From Myxococcus landrumus (GTDB taxonomy: Bacteria; Myxococcota; Myxococcia; Myxococcales; Myxococcaceae): a DNA stretch of 64,000 bases. Positions 17,254-26,060 of the stretch are shown here, piece by piece (position 1 is the stretch's first letter; each line of letters begins with the position of its first letter). The notes beneath the pieces were generated by a model. The model was not told where the DNA came from, did no database searches, and saw only the letters and a program-made list of their open reading frames with translations. The stretch is from NCBI RefSeq assembly GCF_017301635.1, contig NZ_CP071091.1:8734501-8798500 (forward strand), written 5' to 3'. The translations under genes were made by a program, and so were the position numbers.

Positions 17254-19107
17254 TCAACTGGCGGACACTCCGGAGACCTGCGCGGCGCGGGCCTTTCGCC
17301 GCAGCACCACCAGGACCAGGGGCACGGCGGCCAGTACCACCTGGGGTAGCAGCGAGACGAGGTCGGGATAGAGGCCGAGCAGGTCCACCGTGACGAAGGG
17401 CACGGGCATGAGCGGCAGCGCGCCGACCTCCTGGAGCGAGTGCAGGCCCTTGCCCAGGAGCATCACGGCGGTGACGACGAGCACCCCGGTGGACACGTTG
17501 AACAGCGTCTTCATCGGCAGGCGGAAGCCCAGCCGGTTGATGAAGAGGACCAGGATGCCCAGCGCCACCGCGCCCACCAGCGAGCCCCAGGCCACGCCCG
17601 CGGGGGAGTCCAGCGCGAGGCCCTGGAGGAAGATGGCCGTCTCGAAGCTCTCGCGCAGCACGGCGGTGAAGGCGATGAAGAACAGGCCCACCAGGCTGCC
17701 CCTGCCCAGCGCGCCCTGCATCTTCTGGCGCAGCTCTCCCATGAACTGGCTCATGTTGGAGCGCGCGTTGAGCCACAGCGCGGCGTACACCAGCATGACC
17801 ACGGCGGCGAGCGCGGCCAGGCCCTCCATCCACTCGCGCTGCGCGCCCGCGAGCAGGTGGCGGCCCAGCACGTAGGCCACGGCGCCCAGCACCAGCGCGG
17901 ACACCCAGCCCGCGTGCACCACGCGCACGTGCTCGGTGGCCTTCATCTTCTTCAGGGCCGCCAGTAGCGCCGCGACGATGATGGTGGCCTCGAAGCCCTC
18001 GCGCAGCAGGATGAGCACGGTGAGCCACAGCGTGGACATCAGGTCGGACGTGCTGCCGCTGTCCCGGCGCGCCTGGTCCAGCAGCGACACCAGCTCCCGG
18101 CCCTCGTCCTGCAACGTCGGGCTGCCGTTCTCCGCGGCGAGGCGCGCCGCGAGGAAGCCCTTCTCCAGCTTGAGCACCAGCGCCGAGTTGCGCGCGCTCA
18201 GCTTGGGCTCCACCGGCTCCAGGCCGTTGAGGTAGGCATCCAGCAGCGCCGCCTTGGCGCCGGCCATGTTCCCCGCCGCGCCCTGCCGCATGGCCTCCTG
18301 CACGCCGTCGCGCGCGGTCATCAGTGAGCGCTCCTCGTCGACCTCGGGCAGCTTGCGGCGCAGACACGCGAGGTGCTCCGCGCCGAACATCTTCACCAGG
18401 TCGTCATCGGTGGCGTTCGCCAGCCGCTCCAGCGACGCGCGCGGCGGAGTGCCCTCGCACGGCGGCAGGCGCATGGTGAAGACGAAGAAGGCCAGCGACC
18501 AGCGCTCGTCCTCGGTCAGCGTGGGGTAGGCGGGCATCGCCGTGCCGGGCACGCCGAAGCTGGTGGTGTTGAAGGCCTTGTAGGGCGTGAGGCCGCCCAT
18601 CAGCTCCGCGTCCTGGAAGTTGGCGGGCAGGGGCTCCATGGTCGTGGCGATGGCCACGTTGGCGCTGCCATCCGCCGCGTGACAGGCCGCGCAGTTCGTC
18701 TGATAGAGCTGCTCGCCGCGCTTCAAGTCGGGCGGGTGACGCGGGCTGCGCGCCAGGCCCCCCGCGAGCACCAGGTCCTCCACCAGCGCGCCGCAGTCCC
18801 GGCTGACGCCCTCGGCGTCGCTCGACAGGTCCACGCGCGCCTGGATGGCCTTCACCCGGGGAACGAAGACGGCCCCAGCCGCGCCCAGTCCCTCGGCCGC
18901 GTCCACGGCCTCCGCCGCGAAGCTCTTCTGCTCCGCCAGCTCGAACTCGGACTTCGACGCGATGGCGGCCGGATAGTCAGCCTCCAGGTACTGGAGGATG
19001 CCCACCAACCGATGCCAGGTCCGCTCATCCGAGCCGTCCTCGGCAGCCGACGCTGACAAGGGCAAAACGAACATCAGGCACAGAGCGACGCGGACCACGT
19101 GATTCAT
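17254..19107 (-). CDS. Cytochrome c domain fused to FTR1-family iron permease
   Basis: 617 residues. Signal peptide 1-21 (SASA-A). A periplasmic region contains a class I cytochrome c domain (about 125-215): haem-attachment CAACH at 139-143 and a likely axial Met191 in GTAMPAYP. A helical linker follows (230-350). The C-terminal 260 residues are an FTR1/EfeU permease with about seven spans and both iron-binding motifs REGFE (369-373) and RESFE (485-489). FTR1 proteins import iron after oxidation of Fe(II); the attached cytochrome could accept the electrons in place of a separate multicopper oxidase or EfeO/EfeB (inference). The role is therefore high-affinity Fe(II) uptake across the inner membrane. 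No Fur box is evident; a dyad lies upstream. Confidence 0.93.
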   Translation of the reverse strand: MNHVVRVALCLMFVLPLSASAAEDGSDERTWHRLVGILQYLEADYPAAIASKSEFELAEQKSFAAEAVDAAEGLGAAGAVFVPRVKAIQARVDLSSDAEGVSRDCGALVEDLVLAGGLARSPRHPPDLKRGEQLYQTNCAACHAADGSANVAIATTMEPLPANFQDAELMGGLTPYKAFNTTSFGVPGTAMPAYPTLTEDERWSLAFFVFTMRLPPCEGTPPRASLERLANATDDDLVKMFGAEHLACLRRKLPEVDEERSLMTARDGVQEAMRQGAAGNMAGAKAALLDAYLNGLEPVEPKLSARNSALVLKLEKGFLAARLAAENGSPTLQDEGRELVSLLDQARRDSGSTSDLMSTLWLTVLILLREGFEATIIVAALLAALKKMKATEHVRVVHAGWVSALVLGAVAYVLGRHLLAGAQREWMEGLAALAAVVMLVYAALWLNARSNMSQFMGELRQKMQGALGRGSLVGLFFIAFTAVLRESFETAIFLQGLALDSPAGVAWGSLVGAVALGILVLFINRLGFRLPMKTLFNVSTGVLVVTAVMLLGKGLHSLQEVGALPLMPVPFVTVDLLGLYPDLVSLLPQVVLAAVPLVLVVLRRKARAAQVSGVSAS

Positions 19108-19160
19108 CCTCCCCCTCTACCAGCAGGGCGGCCGTGGTTTCAATTTTGCGAGTCAATATC

Positions 19161-19174
19161 GAAACGGTCGTTTC
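19161..19174. promoter_or_regulatory. Inverted repeat upstream of the cytochrome c-FTR1 gene
   Basis: GAAACG (19161-19166) and CGTTTC (19169-19174) are perfect arms around GT; the dyad extends imperfectly by two bases on each side. It lies 54 bases upstream of the FTR1 start and overlaps the end of the preceding gene. GTTTCAA recurs at 19137-19143. It does not match a Fur box. A regulator site is possible. Confidence 0.4.
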
Positions 19175-19562
19175 AAGTGGCTGATGGCACGGTGAAGGCC
19201 CCCGTGGATTTGCCAGGGCCTGTCCACTTCGCGACGTCGAGCGAGTCGATGCGCAAGCGAGCAAGCCGCCAGTCCCCGCCTCGCAAGCGGCCGACCGCGA
19301 GGGCACCGATGCTGAGCGCGCCGATGGCGAGCGCACCCACGGCCACGGCCCCCAGCGCGGTGGCGCCGATGGCGAGCGCCCGGAAGGCCCGGGGCCGCGT
19401 CGCGTGTCGTCGCGCGCGCCACTCGAGTCGGCGGGAGATTCGCGCGAGCGCCACGGCGTTGGCGGCGGACAGCGCGACGTTGGCCAGGGACATGCGCCCC
19501 CACGGGCGGGGAACGCTGGAGGTCCAGGGAAGAATCAGCCGGTGCGAGAGCGTGGTACCCAT
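19173..19562 (-). CDS. Small AIGAL-repeat membrane protein (hypothetical)
   Basis: 129 residues if read from the ATG at 19562; an ATG at 19493 (106 residues) is equally possible because neither has a clear ribosome site. The core (about 62-95) is a run of pentads of the form A-[IL/V]-G-A-L (ALAIGATALGAVAVGALAIG, then ALSIGALAVGRL), followed by the basic/acidic tail RLARLRIDSLDVAKW. This layout matches a family of small conserved proteins seen in actinobacteria and myxobacteria that has no known function; the repeats may pack as a short membrane or beta structure. It sits between folA and the FTR1 gene on the same strand. The repeat pattern makes it more than a chance frame. Confidence 0.65.
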   Translation of the reverse strand: MGTTLSHRLILPWTSSVPRPWGRMSLANVALSAANAVALARISRRLEWRARRHATRPRAFRALAIGATALGAVAVGALAIGALSIGALAVGRLRGGDWRLARLRIDSLDVAKWTGPGKSTGAFTVPSAT

Positions 19563-19632
19563 GCGGTTCCAGGTGCACACGCTCCCGATGGAGGGCCACC
19601 CGAGGGCTCGCCGCCTGGAGGGCAGGGAAGCG

Positions 19633-20112
19633 TCAGCGCTCGTAGGTGAGGAACGCGAAGGGGAGGTCTCCCTCGGGGTGCTGCTCCTCCTCGACGAGCC
19701 GCCAGCCAGACAGGTCCACGTCCGGAAAGAAGACATCGCCGGGGTACTCGCGGGCGATGCGCGTGAGGTACAGGCGCTGGATGCGCGCCATCGTCTGCGC
19801 GTAGAGGTCCGCGCCTCCCGCGATGAAGACCTCGTCATCGCCGCGCGACTCGGCGGATTGAAGGGCCTCGTCGACGGAGTGGGCCACCGTCACGCCAGGG
19901 GGAGCGAAGTCCCGCTGGCGCGTGATGACCACGGTGGTGCGGCCCGGCAGCGGACGGCCGATGGACTCGTACGTCTTGCGGCCCATGACGAGCGTGTGGC
20001 CCATCGTGAGGCGCTTGAAGCGCGCCAGGTCCGGAGGCAGTCGCCAGGGGAGCTGGTTCTGGGTGCCGATGACGCGGTTGGACGCCATGGCGACGATGGC
20101 CGAGAGCCTCAT
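19633..20112 (-). CDS. folA: Dihydrofolate reductase
   Basis: 159 residues, the usual size. The fold signature is complete: [20 protein letters not shown] at the N terminus (nucleotide and substrate binding), [13 protein letters not shown] with Asp28 as the substrate-binding acid, [16 protein letters not shown] for NADPH, and FIAGGADLY (about 96-104). The enzyme reduces dihydrofolate to tetrahydrofolate with NADPH in the cytoplasm, regenerating the cofactor oxidised by thymidylate synthase. Its ATG overlaps the thyA stop (20109-20112), the classic coupled thyA-folA pair. Confidence 0.97.
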   Translation of the reverse strand: MRLSAIVAMASNRVIGTQNQLPWRLPPDLARFKRLTMGHTLVMGRKTYESIGRPLPGRTTVVITRQRDFAPPGVTVAHSVDEALQSAESRGDDEVFIAGGADLYAQTMARIQRLYLTRIAREYPGDVFFPDVDLSGWRLVEEEQHPEGDLPFAFLTYER

Positions 20113-20903
20113 ACGGCCACGGGCGCCTTGATGGCGGGGTGGGGCTCGTAGGCTTCCAGCGTGAGGTCCTCGTACTTGAACGCGAAGAGGTCCTTCACGT
20201 GCGGGTTGAGGCGCAGGCGGGGCAGCGGCCGAGGCTCTCGCGAGAGCTGCTCGCGGGCCTGCTCGACGTGATTGAGGTACAGGTGCGCGTCGCCGATGGT
20301 GTGGATGAACTCGTGCGCCTGGAGTCCCGTCACCTGCGCGACCATCATCGTCAGGGCCGCGTAGGAGGCGATGTTGAAGGGCAGGCCGAGGAACAGGTCC
20401 GCGCTGCGCTGGTAGAGCTGGCAGGAGAGGCGGCCGTCGGCCACGTAGAACTGGAAGAGGACGTGGCAGGGCGGCAGCTTCATGTCCGGCAGGTCCGCCA
20501 CGTTCCACGCGCTGACGATGTGCCGGCGCGAGTCCGGGTTCTTCTTCAGCCCCTCGACCAGGGTCTTCATCTGGTCGATGTGCTGGCCGTCCGGCGCGCT
20601 CCACGAGCGCCACTGGTGGCCGTAGACGGGGCCCAGCTCGCCCTGGGCGTTGGCCCACTCGTCCCAGATGGTGACGCCCTGGGCCTGGAGCGTGCGCACG
20701 TTGGTGTCGCCCGCGAGCATCCACAGCAGCTCGTGGAAGATGGACTTCGTGTGCAGCTTCTTCGTGGTGACGAGCGGGAAGCCCCGCGTCAGGTCGAACC
20801 GCAACTGGGCACCGAAGACGCTCAGGGTGCCCGTGCCGGTGCGGTCGCCCTTCTTCGTCCCATGCTTCAGGACGTGGTCGAGCAGGTTCAGGTAGGGCTG
20901 CAT
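20109..20903 (-). CDS. thyA: Thymidylate synthase
   Basis: 264 residues, identical in length to the compact bacterial ThyA. Key pieces are [11 protein letters not shown] (21-31), the active-site Cys146 in [11 protein letters not shown], the phosphate-binding arginines RRHIVSAWN (126-134), [17 protein letters not shown] (161-177) and the C-terminal KAPVAV that closes on the substrate. It methylates dUMP to dTMP using methylene-tetrahydrofolate, giving dihydrofolate that the next gene product recycles. It heads the thyA-folA unit and is divergent from the cobalamin adenosyltransferase gene across 147 bases. Confidence 0.98.
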   Translation of the reverse strand: MQPYLNLLDHVLKHGTKKGDRTGTGTLSVFGAQLRFDLTRGFPLVTTKKLHTKSIFHELLWMLAGDTNVRTLQAQGVTIWDEWANAQGELGPVYGHQWRSWSAPDGQHIDQMKTLVEGLKKNPDSRRHIVSAWNVADLPDMKLPPCHVLFQFYVADGRLSCQLYQRSADLFLGLPFNIASYAALTMMVAQVTGLQAHEFIHTIGDAHLYLNHVEQAREQLSREPRPLPRLRLNPHVKDLFAFKYEDLTLEAYEPHPAIKAPVAV

Positions 20904-21050
20904 GCGGCCATGCCGTCTAGGCAGGCTTGTGTCGACAGGCAAGAAGGAATCGCGGGGACTGCCCGCTACTCCGCATGTCGCATGTTTCGGCGCGTGCACC
21001 GACGCGTTCTCATTGGACGCGTGGCGCATCAGGCCAGTACAAGCCGTGAC

Positions 21051-21611
21051 ATGAAGATCTACACGAAGGCGGGTGACACGGGCGAGACGGGGCTGTTCGG
21101 CGGTGGCCGAGTCGCCAAGGACGACGCGCGCGTGGATGCCTACGGCGAGGTCGACGAGCTCAACGCGGTGCTCGGCGTCGCGCGTGCCGCGGGCCAGATG
21201 CCGCAGGAGCTGGACGCGCTGTTGCAGCGCCTCCAGGACCAGCTCTTCACGGTGGGCGCGGTGATGGCGACGCCCGCGGGCACGAAGGCGTCCGCGTACC
21301 TGCCGCCGCTCAAGGAGAGCTGGGCGGAGGACATGGAGCAGTCCATCGACCGCTTCGAGGCGGAGCTGCCGAAGATGACCCACTTCATCCTGCCGGGAGG
21401 CACGCCCGCCTCCGCCGCGCTGCACCTGGCTCGCACCGTGTGCCGCCGGGCCGAGCGCCGCGCCGTCCCGCTGCTGCGCGACGGGACGATTCCCAAGGAC
21501 GTGGTGGTTTTCCTGAACAGACTCTCCGACCTGCTCTTCGTCATGGCGCGCGTGGCCAACCACCGCGCGAATGTCCCGGACGTGAAGTGGATTCCCGAGA
21601 AGTCGTCCTAG
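21051..21611 (+). CDS. PduO-type ATP:cob(I)alamin adenosyltransferase
   Basis: 186 residues from the ATG at 21051. The N-terminal ATP loop [15 protein letters not shown] (4-18), the [14 protein letters not shown] helix (29-42), and the late arginine-rich CRRAERRA helix and [14 protein letters not shown] are diagnostic for PduO-type trimers. It transfers the adenosyl group of ATP to cob(I)alamin, making the coenzyme for B12-dependent mutases and, in this context, possibly feeding the cobalamin needed in neighbouring queuosine chemistry. The gene lies 18 bases upstream of queG, a B12-dependent reductase, so cotranscription would be logical (inference), although QueG does not need the adenosyl form. 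Confidence 0.95.
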   Translation: MKIYTKAGDTGETGLFGGGRVAKDDARVDAYGEVDELNAVLGVARAAGQMPQELDALLQRLQDQLFTVGAVMATPAGTKASAYLPPLKESWAEDMEQSIDRFEAELPKMTHFILPGGTPASAALHLARTVCRRAERRAVPLLRDGTIPKDVVVFLNRLSDLLFVMARVANHRANVPDVKWIPEKSS

Positions 21612-21629
21612 CGCTCCTGGATTCTCGAC

Positions 21630-22643
21630 GTGCTGCCCACCGCGCATCTTCGTGACCTGGCAAGGTCTGTCGGCTTCGACCTCGTCGGGTTCGCGCGGGC
21701 CGAGCCCATTCCTCCCCAGTTCCTCATGGAGTGGTTGGAGGCGGGGTTCGCCGCGGACATGGATTGGATGAGGGAGCGGGCGGACGAACGCCTGGATGTG
21801 GCGAAGCTGCTCCCGGGCGCGAAGACGGTCATCTCCTTCGTCAACAACTACTGGCGCGACGACGAGGAGTCGGTGGGCTCGCCCATCGCCCGGTATGCGC
21901 GGGGGCGCGACTACCACTCCACGCTGCGCGACCGGATGAAGGCGTTTCGCAAGGCCATCACCGTGATGTTCCCGGGGCTGGGCTCGTACGGGAGCGTGGA
22001 CAGCGGCCCGTTGATGGAGAAGGTGTGGGCGGCGCGCGCGGGCCTGGGCTACGTGGGGAAGAATGGCTGTTTCATCACGGAGCCGTATGGCTCGTGGGTG
22101 CTGCTGGCCACGCTCATCATCGACGCGGAGGTGGATGACTACGCGTCGGGCCCCGCGGCGGACCGGTGTGGCGCGTGCCGGCGCTGCTTGATGTCGTGTC
22201 CCACGGGCGCGCTGGTGGGCAACGGGCAGGTGAATGCCGGGGCGTGTCTGTCCTACCAGACCATCGAGAACCGCGAGCAGCAGGTCCCCGAGGCGTTCCG
22301 GCTCAAGTTCGACAACCTCATCTTCGGCTGCGACATCTGTCAGCAGGTGTGTCCGCTCAACCGGCGGCCGGTGTTCGCGGAGCACCCGCGCTTCGCGCCT
22401 CGAGCGGTGGCGGAGCTGGGGACGCTGGAGCTGGCGGGCCTGACGCAGACGCAGTACGAGCAGCTCATCCCCGGAACCGCGTTGGCACGCGCACGCTACG
22501 ATGGGCTTCGCCGGAACGCGGTGTATGCCTTGGGAGTAGCCAGGCAGGCGGAGTCGCGGCACCTGCTCGAAAAGCTCAGCGGCGATTCGAGTGAATTGGT
22601 ACGTACCGCCGCGCAATGGGCGCTTCGCCAGCTCGACCCCTGA
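21630..22643 (+). CDS. queG: Epoxyqueuosine reductase
   Basis: 337 residues from a GTG at 21630. The cobalamin-binding domain (1-165) includes [19 protein letters not shown]; two [4Fe-4S] clusters are bound by Cys180, 183, 186 and 190 ([11 protein letters not shown]) and Cys234, 237 and 241 (CDICQQVC), with a further cysteine at 206. A short HEAT-like C terminus (about 285-335) contacts tRNA. QueG reduces epoxyqueuosine to queuosine in tRNA anticodons, the last step of Q synthesis, using cob(II)alamin. Its neighbour, a cobalamin adenosyltransferase gene, is 18 bases upstream. Its last 28 bases overlap the EamA transporter gene. Confidence 0.96.
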   Translation: MLPTAHLRDLARSVGFDLVGFARAEPIPPQFLMEWLEAGFAADMDWMRERADERLDVAKLLPGAKTVISFVNNYWRDDEESVGSPIARYARGRDYHSTLRDRMKAFRKAITVMFPGLGSYGSVDSGPLMEKVWAARAGLGYVGKNGCFITEPYGSWVLLATLIIDAEVDDYASGPAADRCGACRRCLMSCPTGALVGNGQVNAGACLSYQTIENREQQVPEAFRLKFDNLIFGCDICQQVCPLNRRPVFAEHPRFAPRAVAELGTLELAGLTQTQYEQLIPGTALARARYDGLRRNAVYALGVARQAESRHLLEKLSGDSSELVRTAAQWALRQLDP

Positions 22644-23581
22644 ATTCCTCCGCGCAGTCCCTTCGTTGGGTGTACGCGGGCCTCCTCGTCCAGGTCTGCA
22701 TCAGCGCGGGAACGTACCTCTTCGCGAAGCGGTCCATGGCGGAGCTGCCGCCGCTCACCGTGGTGCTGTGGCGCTTCTTCCTCAGCGGAGGCGTGTTCGC
22801 GGTGATGCTGGCGGTGATGCCCGGGCCCCGGCTGCCGCCGCGTCACGAGTGGCGCCGCGTCTTCATCCTCGGGCTGCTGGCCGGCCCGGTGAACCAGGTG
22901 TTCTTCTTCACCGGCTTGTCTCGCTCCACCGCCGCGCATGGCGCGCTGCTGTATGCGCTCACGCCGCTGGGGGTGTATCTGCTCGGCCTGATGCGTGGGC
23001 ATGAGCGTGCTTCACGCCGGACGCTGATGGGCATCGCCACGGCGTTCGCGGGTGTGGTGGTGCTGCTGTTGGGGCGCGGGCTGGCGGAGGCGAGCGGCTC
23101 GCTGGTGGGCGACCTGCTCATCCTGTGCGCGGTGGTGGCGTGGGTCGTCTACACGACCGAGGGCAAGGGCTTCGTCGCCGTGCACGGGCCGCTGCGCGCG
23201 ACGGTGTGGTGCATGATGATGTCCTCGCTGCTGATGCTGCCCTTCGCGCCGTTCGTGATGGAGACGGAGCGGGTGATGGCCTCCAGCCTGGCGGCGAAGG
23301 GCGGCATCCTCTACCTGGGCCTGCTGACGTCCGTGGTGGCGTACCTGCTCTGGTACTACGCGCTGTCCAAGGTGTCGCCCGCGCGCGTGGCCATCTTCTC
23401 CAACCTCCAGCCCGCGGCCACGGCATTGGCGGCGTGGGCCTTGTTGGATGAGTCCCTCCACTGGGAGCTCGCGGTGGGCGGAGGGCTGGTGCTGTTGGGG
23501 GTGCGGCTCACGCAGATGGCGGTGGCGCCGCCCGCGCCGCAGACGCCCCTGCCTTCCGTGCAGGGGCGCCCGGCGACGTAG
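22616..23581 (+). CDS. EamA/DMT-family transporter
   Basis: 321 residues with ten predicted membrane spans in two EamA repeats: the first from about 18-150 ([28 protein letters not shown]) and the second from about 165-300 ([21 protein letters not shown] near the end). Members export or import amino acids and other metabolites; substrate not predictable. The ATG at 22616 places the start within the end of queG (28-base overlap); a GTG inside WVYAG is an alternative that would avoid the overlap. It is convergent with the GH114 gene, with three bases between stops. Confidence 0.85.
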   Translation: MGASPARPLNSSAQSLRWVYAGLLVQVCISAGTYLFAKRSMAELPPLTVVLWRFFLSGGVFAVMLAVMPGPRLPPRHEWRRVFILGLLAGPVNQVFFFTGLSRSTAAHGALLYALTPLGVYLLGLMRGHERASRRTLMGIATAFAGVVVLLLGRGLAEASGSLVGDLLILCAVVAWVVYTTEGKGFVAVHGPLRATVWCMMMSSLLMLPFAPFVMETERVMASSLAAKGGILYLGLLTSVVAYLLWYYALSKVSPARVAIFSNLQPAATALAAWALLDESLHWELAVGGGLVLLGVRLTQMAVAPPAPQTPLPSVQGRPAT

Positions 23582-23584
23582 TGG

Positions 23585-25063
23585 CTACTGCGGGTCCCAG
23601 CCCGCGTTCACCGTCATCTGGTTCAAGTCGCGGACGGAGACGTAGGGGACGAAGCCCGCGGCGCGAGAGCGCGTGTATGCGTCCGCGACATTCGCGGGCT
23701 GGATGGCGTAGTCGGTGGACAGCACCAGCTTGCCCGCGGCGCGCACGCGTGCGGCGTTGGCTCGGTTCTCCGCGCACCAGTCGGCGCTGCACGCGGTGTC
23801 ATCGGACCAGTACATGTCCTCCATGCCGAGCCCGTCGATGGCGGGGAGGTAGCCCGTGTTGTCGATGAGCTCGGGGGAGTTCTGCGGCACGACCTTGAAG
23901 GCGGGGTTGCGCGCCTTGGCGTACTGGCTCACGCGCGCGATGAGGGCCACCATCTTCTTCGCGAGGTCCGCGCGGTTGGTGCCCGCGGCGTTGGCGGCAA
24001 TCTCCTCGTACGTGACGACCATGTCGAGGTAGCAGCCGGTGAAGCCCGCCGCGAGCGCCTGGTCGATGCGGCCCTGGACGATGGGCCACCAGCGCTCGTC
24101 CCAGTACTTCACGTACTGCTCGTCGGGCCAGCCGTCGACGGGGCCCAGCTTCAAGTCCGCGGGCACCTGAGGCCACTCGGGGCGGTACTCCTCGATGGCG
24201 CCAATCTCGAAGTAGGCGAGGACCTGTTTGCCTCGGGCCTTGAGCGCGGAGATCTCCGCGGCGGTGAAGTAGCCCGTCGACCCATCGCGCGAGAGCTCCA
24301 CGATGGCGAGGTCGAACTTCGACGCCGCGATTTCATCGAGCTTGCCGTCTTTGTAGTTCGTGAGCTGGTACGTAAAGCTGCTCACGCCCTCCCAGGGAAC
24401 CTGGGTCCCCGCGTCGGTCGGCGTGCCCGCGTCGGTCGGCGTGCCCGCGTCGGTGGGCGAGCCCGCGTCGGTGGGGGAACCCGCGTCGGTGCTCGGGGCC
24501 TGGACGCGCACGACGAGCAGGTCGAGCTGCGATGCATCCGCCGAGGAGGCCGTGTGGTAGCGAAGCTTGAGCGTGCCGTTGGAGAAGAACCGCGCGGGGT
24601 TGGACAGGGGCAAGGACGCGGCGGTCCACTTCCACGATTGCGCGAAGACGTTGTCACCCACGATGACCCAGGCATTCGTCGTGGTGTCCCAGGCCTCGAA
24701 CACCCAACGCATCTGGGACTTGGCGGGGCCTCGGTAGTTCACGCCCACTTCGGCCGCGAGGATGGCGCCGCTGCCCACGTCCGAGGGGAGCGAGTAGGTG
24801 CAGGTGACGGCGCTGTTGGCGGCGAACTCGACGTACTCGGCCCAGCGGTCCTGCGTGCCGGAGAGCGTCTGGGTGTGCAGTGCCTGCTGGCTCTGTCCCG
24901 AGCCGATGGAGCCGCGCTCGACCTGGAGGGTGGTGCAGGTGAGCGTCCGGGCGTCGGGGAGAATCGCGTCCCGCTCCTCATCGAGTGCGCCACGGCCCTC
25001 GGGGTCGCTACAGGCCGCGAGCAGCGCCAGGCCGGTCCACATCAACCACTTCACGACTTGCAT
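23585..25063 (-). CDS. Lipoprotein with GH114 / endo-alpha-1,4-polygalactosaminidase-like domain
   Basis: 492 residues from the ATG at 25063. Lipobox LAAC with Cys18 and Ser at +2, which suggests outer-membrane sorting. A beta-sandwich-like domain (about 40-188) is followed by a flexible linker of PTDAG repeats (190-222) and a TIM-barrel domain (223-492) of the GH114/TM1410 family: DLAIVELSRDGS (251-262), VLAYFEIGAIEEYRPEW (281-297), GCYLDMV with Asp347, and DGLGMEDMYW. The family acts on galactosamine-containing polysaccharides such as exopolysaccharide matrices. It is divergent from an ATP-grasp gene and convergent with the EamA gene. Fold firm, substrate inferred from the family. Confidence 0.85.
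   Translation of the reverse strand: MQVVKWLMWTGLALLAACSDPEGRGALDEERDAILPDARTLTCTTLQVERGSIGSGQSQQALHTQTLSGTQDRWAEYVEFAANSAVTCTYSLPSDVGSGAILAAEVGVNYRGPAKSQMRWVFEAWDTTTNAWVIVGDNVFAQSWKWTAASLPLSNPARFFSNGTLKLRYHTASSADASQLDLLVVRVQAPSTDAGSPTDAGSPTDAGTPTDAGTPTDAGTQVPWEGVSSFTYQLTNYKDGKLDEIAASKFDLAIVELSRDGSTGYFTAAEISALKARGKQVLAYFEIGAIEEYRPEWPQVPADLKLGPVDGWPDEQYVKYWDERWWPIVQGRIDQALAAGFTGCYLDMVVTYEEIAANAAGTNRADLAKKMVALIARVSQYAKARNPAFKVVPQNSPELIDNTGYLPAIDGLGMEDMYWSDDTACSADWCAENRANAARVRAAGKLVLSTDYAIQPANVADAYTRSRAAGFVPYVSVRDLNQMTVNAGWDPQ
24404..24490 (-). repeat. 15-base tandem repeat encoding PTDAG linker
   Basis: Five to six near-identical 15-base units encode TDAG-[ST]-P pentads in the linker of the GH114 lipoprotein. 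Units differ by single bases (tcg/tgg at the variable codon). Linker length could change by slippage in multiples of 15 bases without loss of frame. Confidence 0.85.
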
Positions 25064-25205
25064 ACCGCGACTCCTCGGGGTGTGGGGAACCCGGGCTGGG
25101 GGGCGCGCGGACTCCGTGCGTCTGAATACAAGGACACGCAGAAAAGCCGGGTGGCTCATCTCGTGAGGCGAGGGTGGACGGTGTCGCTGTGCGTACACTC
25201 ACCGG

Positions 25206-26051
25206 ATGCTTCGTGCGGGAGAGGACTTGTTGCAGGTGGAGGAGCGGCTGTGGGTGCTGACCGCGCCCACGGGCAAGGGCATCTACGACTTCGGCTTCGA
25301 CAGGTTCTTCGCCTGTCGTCGCCCGTACCAACTGCCCGCGTCCCTCGAAGTGGTGGCACGCGTTGGCGTGTGGAACGACTACGAGGTTCGCTACCGCGAG
25401 CTGGCGGCGGAGGGCGTGACGCTGGTGCATTCACCGGAGCAGCACCTGCTGGCCACGGAGCTGCCGTACTGGTACCCCCGGCTCATGGACCTCACGCCGC
25501 GCAGCGTCTGGTTCGATGAGCGTCCGGCCGCGAAGACCGTGGAGACCGAGCTGGGCTGGCCCGTCTTCGTGAAGGGTGCGCGGCAGACGAGCCGCCACCG
25601 CAAGTCCCTCTCCATCATCGAGGGACCCGAGCAGTTCGAGGTCGCGATGGCGGCCTATGCGACGGACCCCATCCTCCACTGGCAACGCGTGGTGTGCCGC
25701 GAGCTGCGGCCCTTGCGCCGGGTGGAGGAGGGCGCGCCGGACCGCATCCCCAGCTCGTTTGAGTTCCGCACCTTCTGGTGGCGCGGGGAGCTGGTGGGCT
25801 GGGGGCCCTACTGGTGGCAGGGGACGCCGTACACGATGACGGAGGCCGAGCAGCATGAAGCGCTTGGCCTGGGCCGCGAGGTGGCACGCCGGGTCGACGT
25901 GCCGTTCCTCGTGGTGGATGTGGCGCAGGAGGTCTCCGGCCGCTGGATGGTCATCGAGTGCAATGACGGCCAGGAGAGTGGCTACGCGGGTGTCTCGCCA
26001 TTCGCGCTGTGGCGAAACATCCTGGACCTGGAGCTGAAGCGCTCCAGGTGA
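25206..26051 (+). CDS. ATP-grasp domain protein (DUF4343-like)
   Basis: 281 residues. The N-terminal part carries LTAPTGKGIYDFGFDRFFA; the ATP-binding strand is GWPVFVKGARQTSRH (about 117-131), and the end of the ATP-grasp fold has FLVVDVAQEVSGRWMVIECNDGQESGYAG (about 235-263, shown here in pieces in the family sense) with the metal-binding Glu and Asn of VIECND. Members join an acid to an amine or modify a small molecule using ATP; the substrate is unknown. It is divergent from the GH114 lipoprotein gene (142 bases) and convergent with a proline-rich secreted protein. Nothing links it firmly to a pathway. Confidence 0.78.
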   Translation: MLRAGEDLLQVEERLWVLTAPTGKGIYDFGFDRFFACRRPYQLPASLEVVARVGVWNDYEVRYRELAAEGVTLVHSPEQHLLATELPYWYPRLMDLTPRSVWFDERPAAKTVETELGWPVFVKGARQTSRHRKSLSIIEGPEQFEVAMAAYATDPILHWQRVVCRELRPLRRVEEGAPDRIPSSFEFRTFWWRGELVGWGPYWWQGTPYTMTEAEQHEALGLGREVARRVDVPFLVVDVAQEVSGRWMVIECNDGQESGYAGVSPFALWRNILDLELKRSR

Positions 26052-26060
26052 GCCGTCACG

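Noticed and set aside
19137-19176. Fur box at the iron permease promoter
   Set aside because: The dyad GAAACG-GT-CGTTTC does not match the Fur consensus; kept only as an unassigned inverted repeat.
20940-21050. Possible cobalamin riboswitch upstream of the adenosyltransferase gene
   Set aside because: A GGAATCGCGGGGACTGCCCGC stretch is only loosely like the core, and neither the conserved loops nor a B12 box can be placed.
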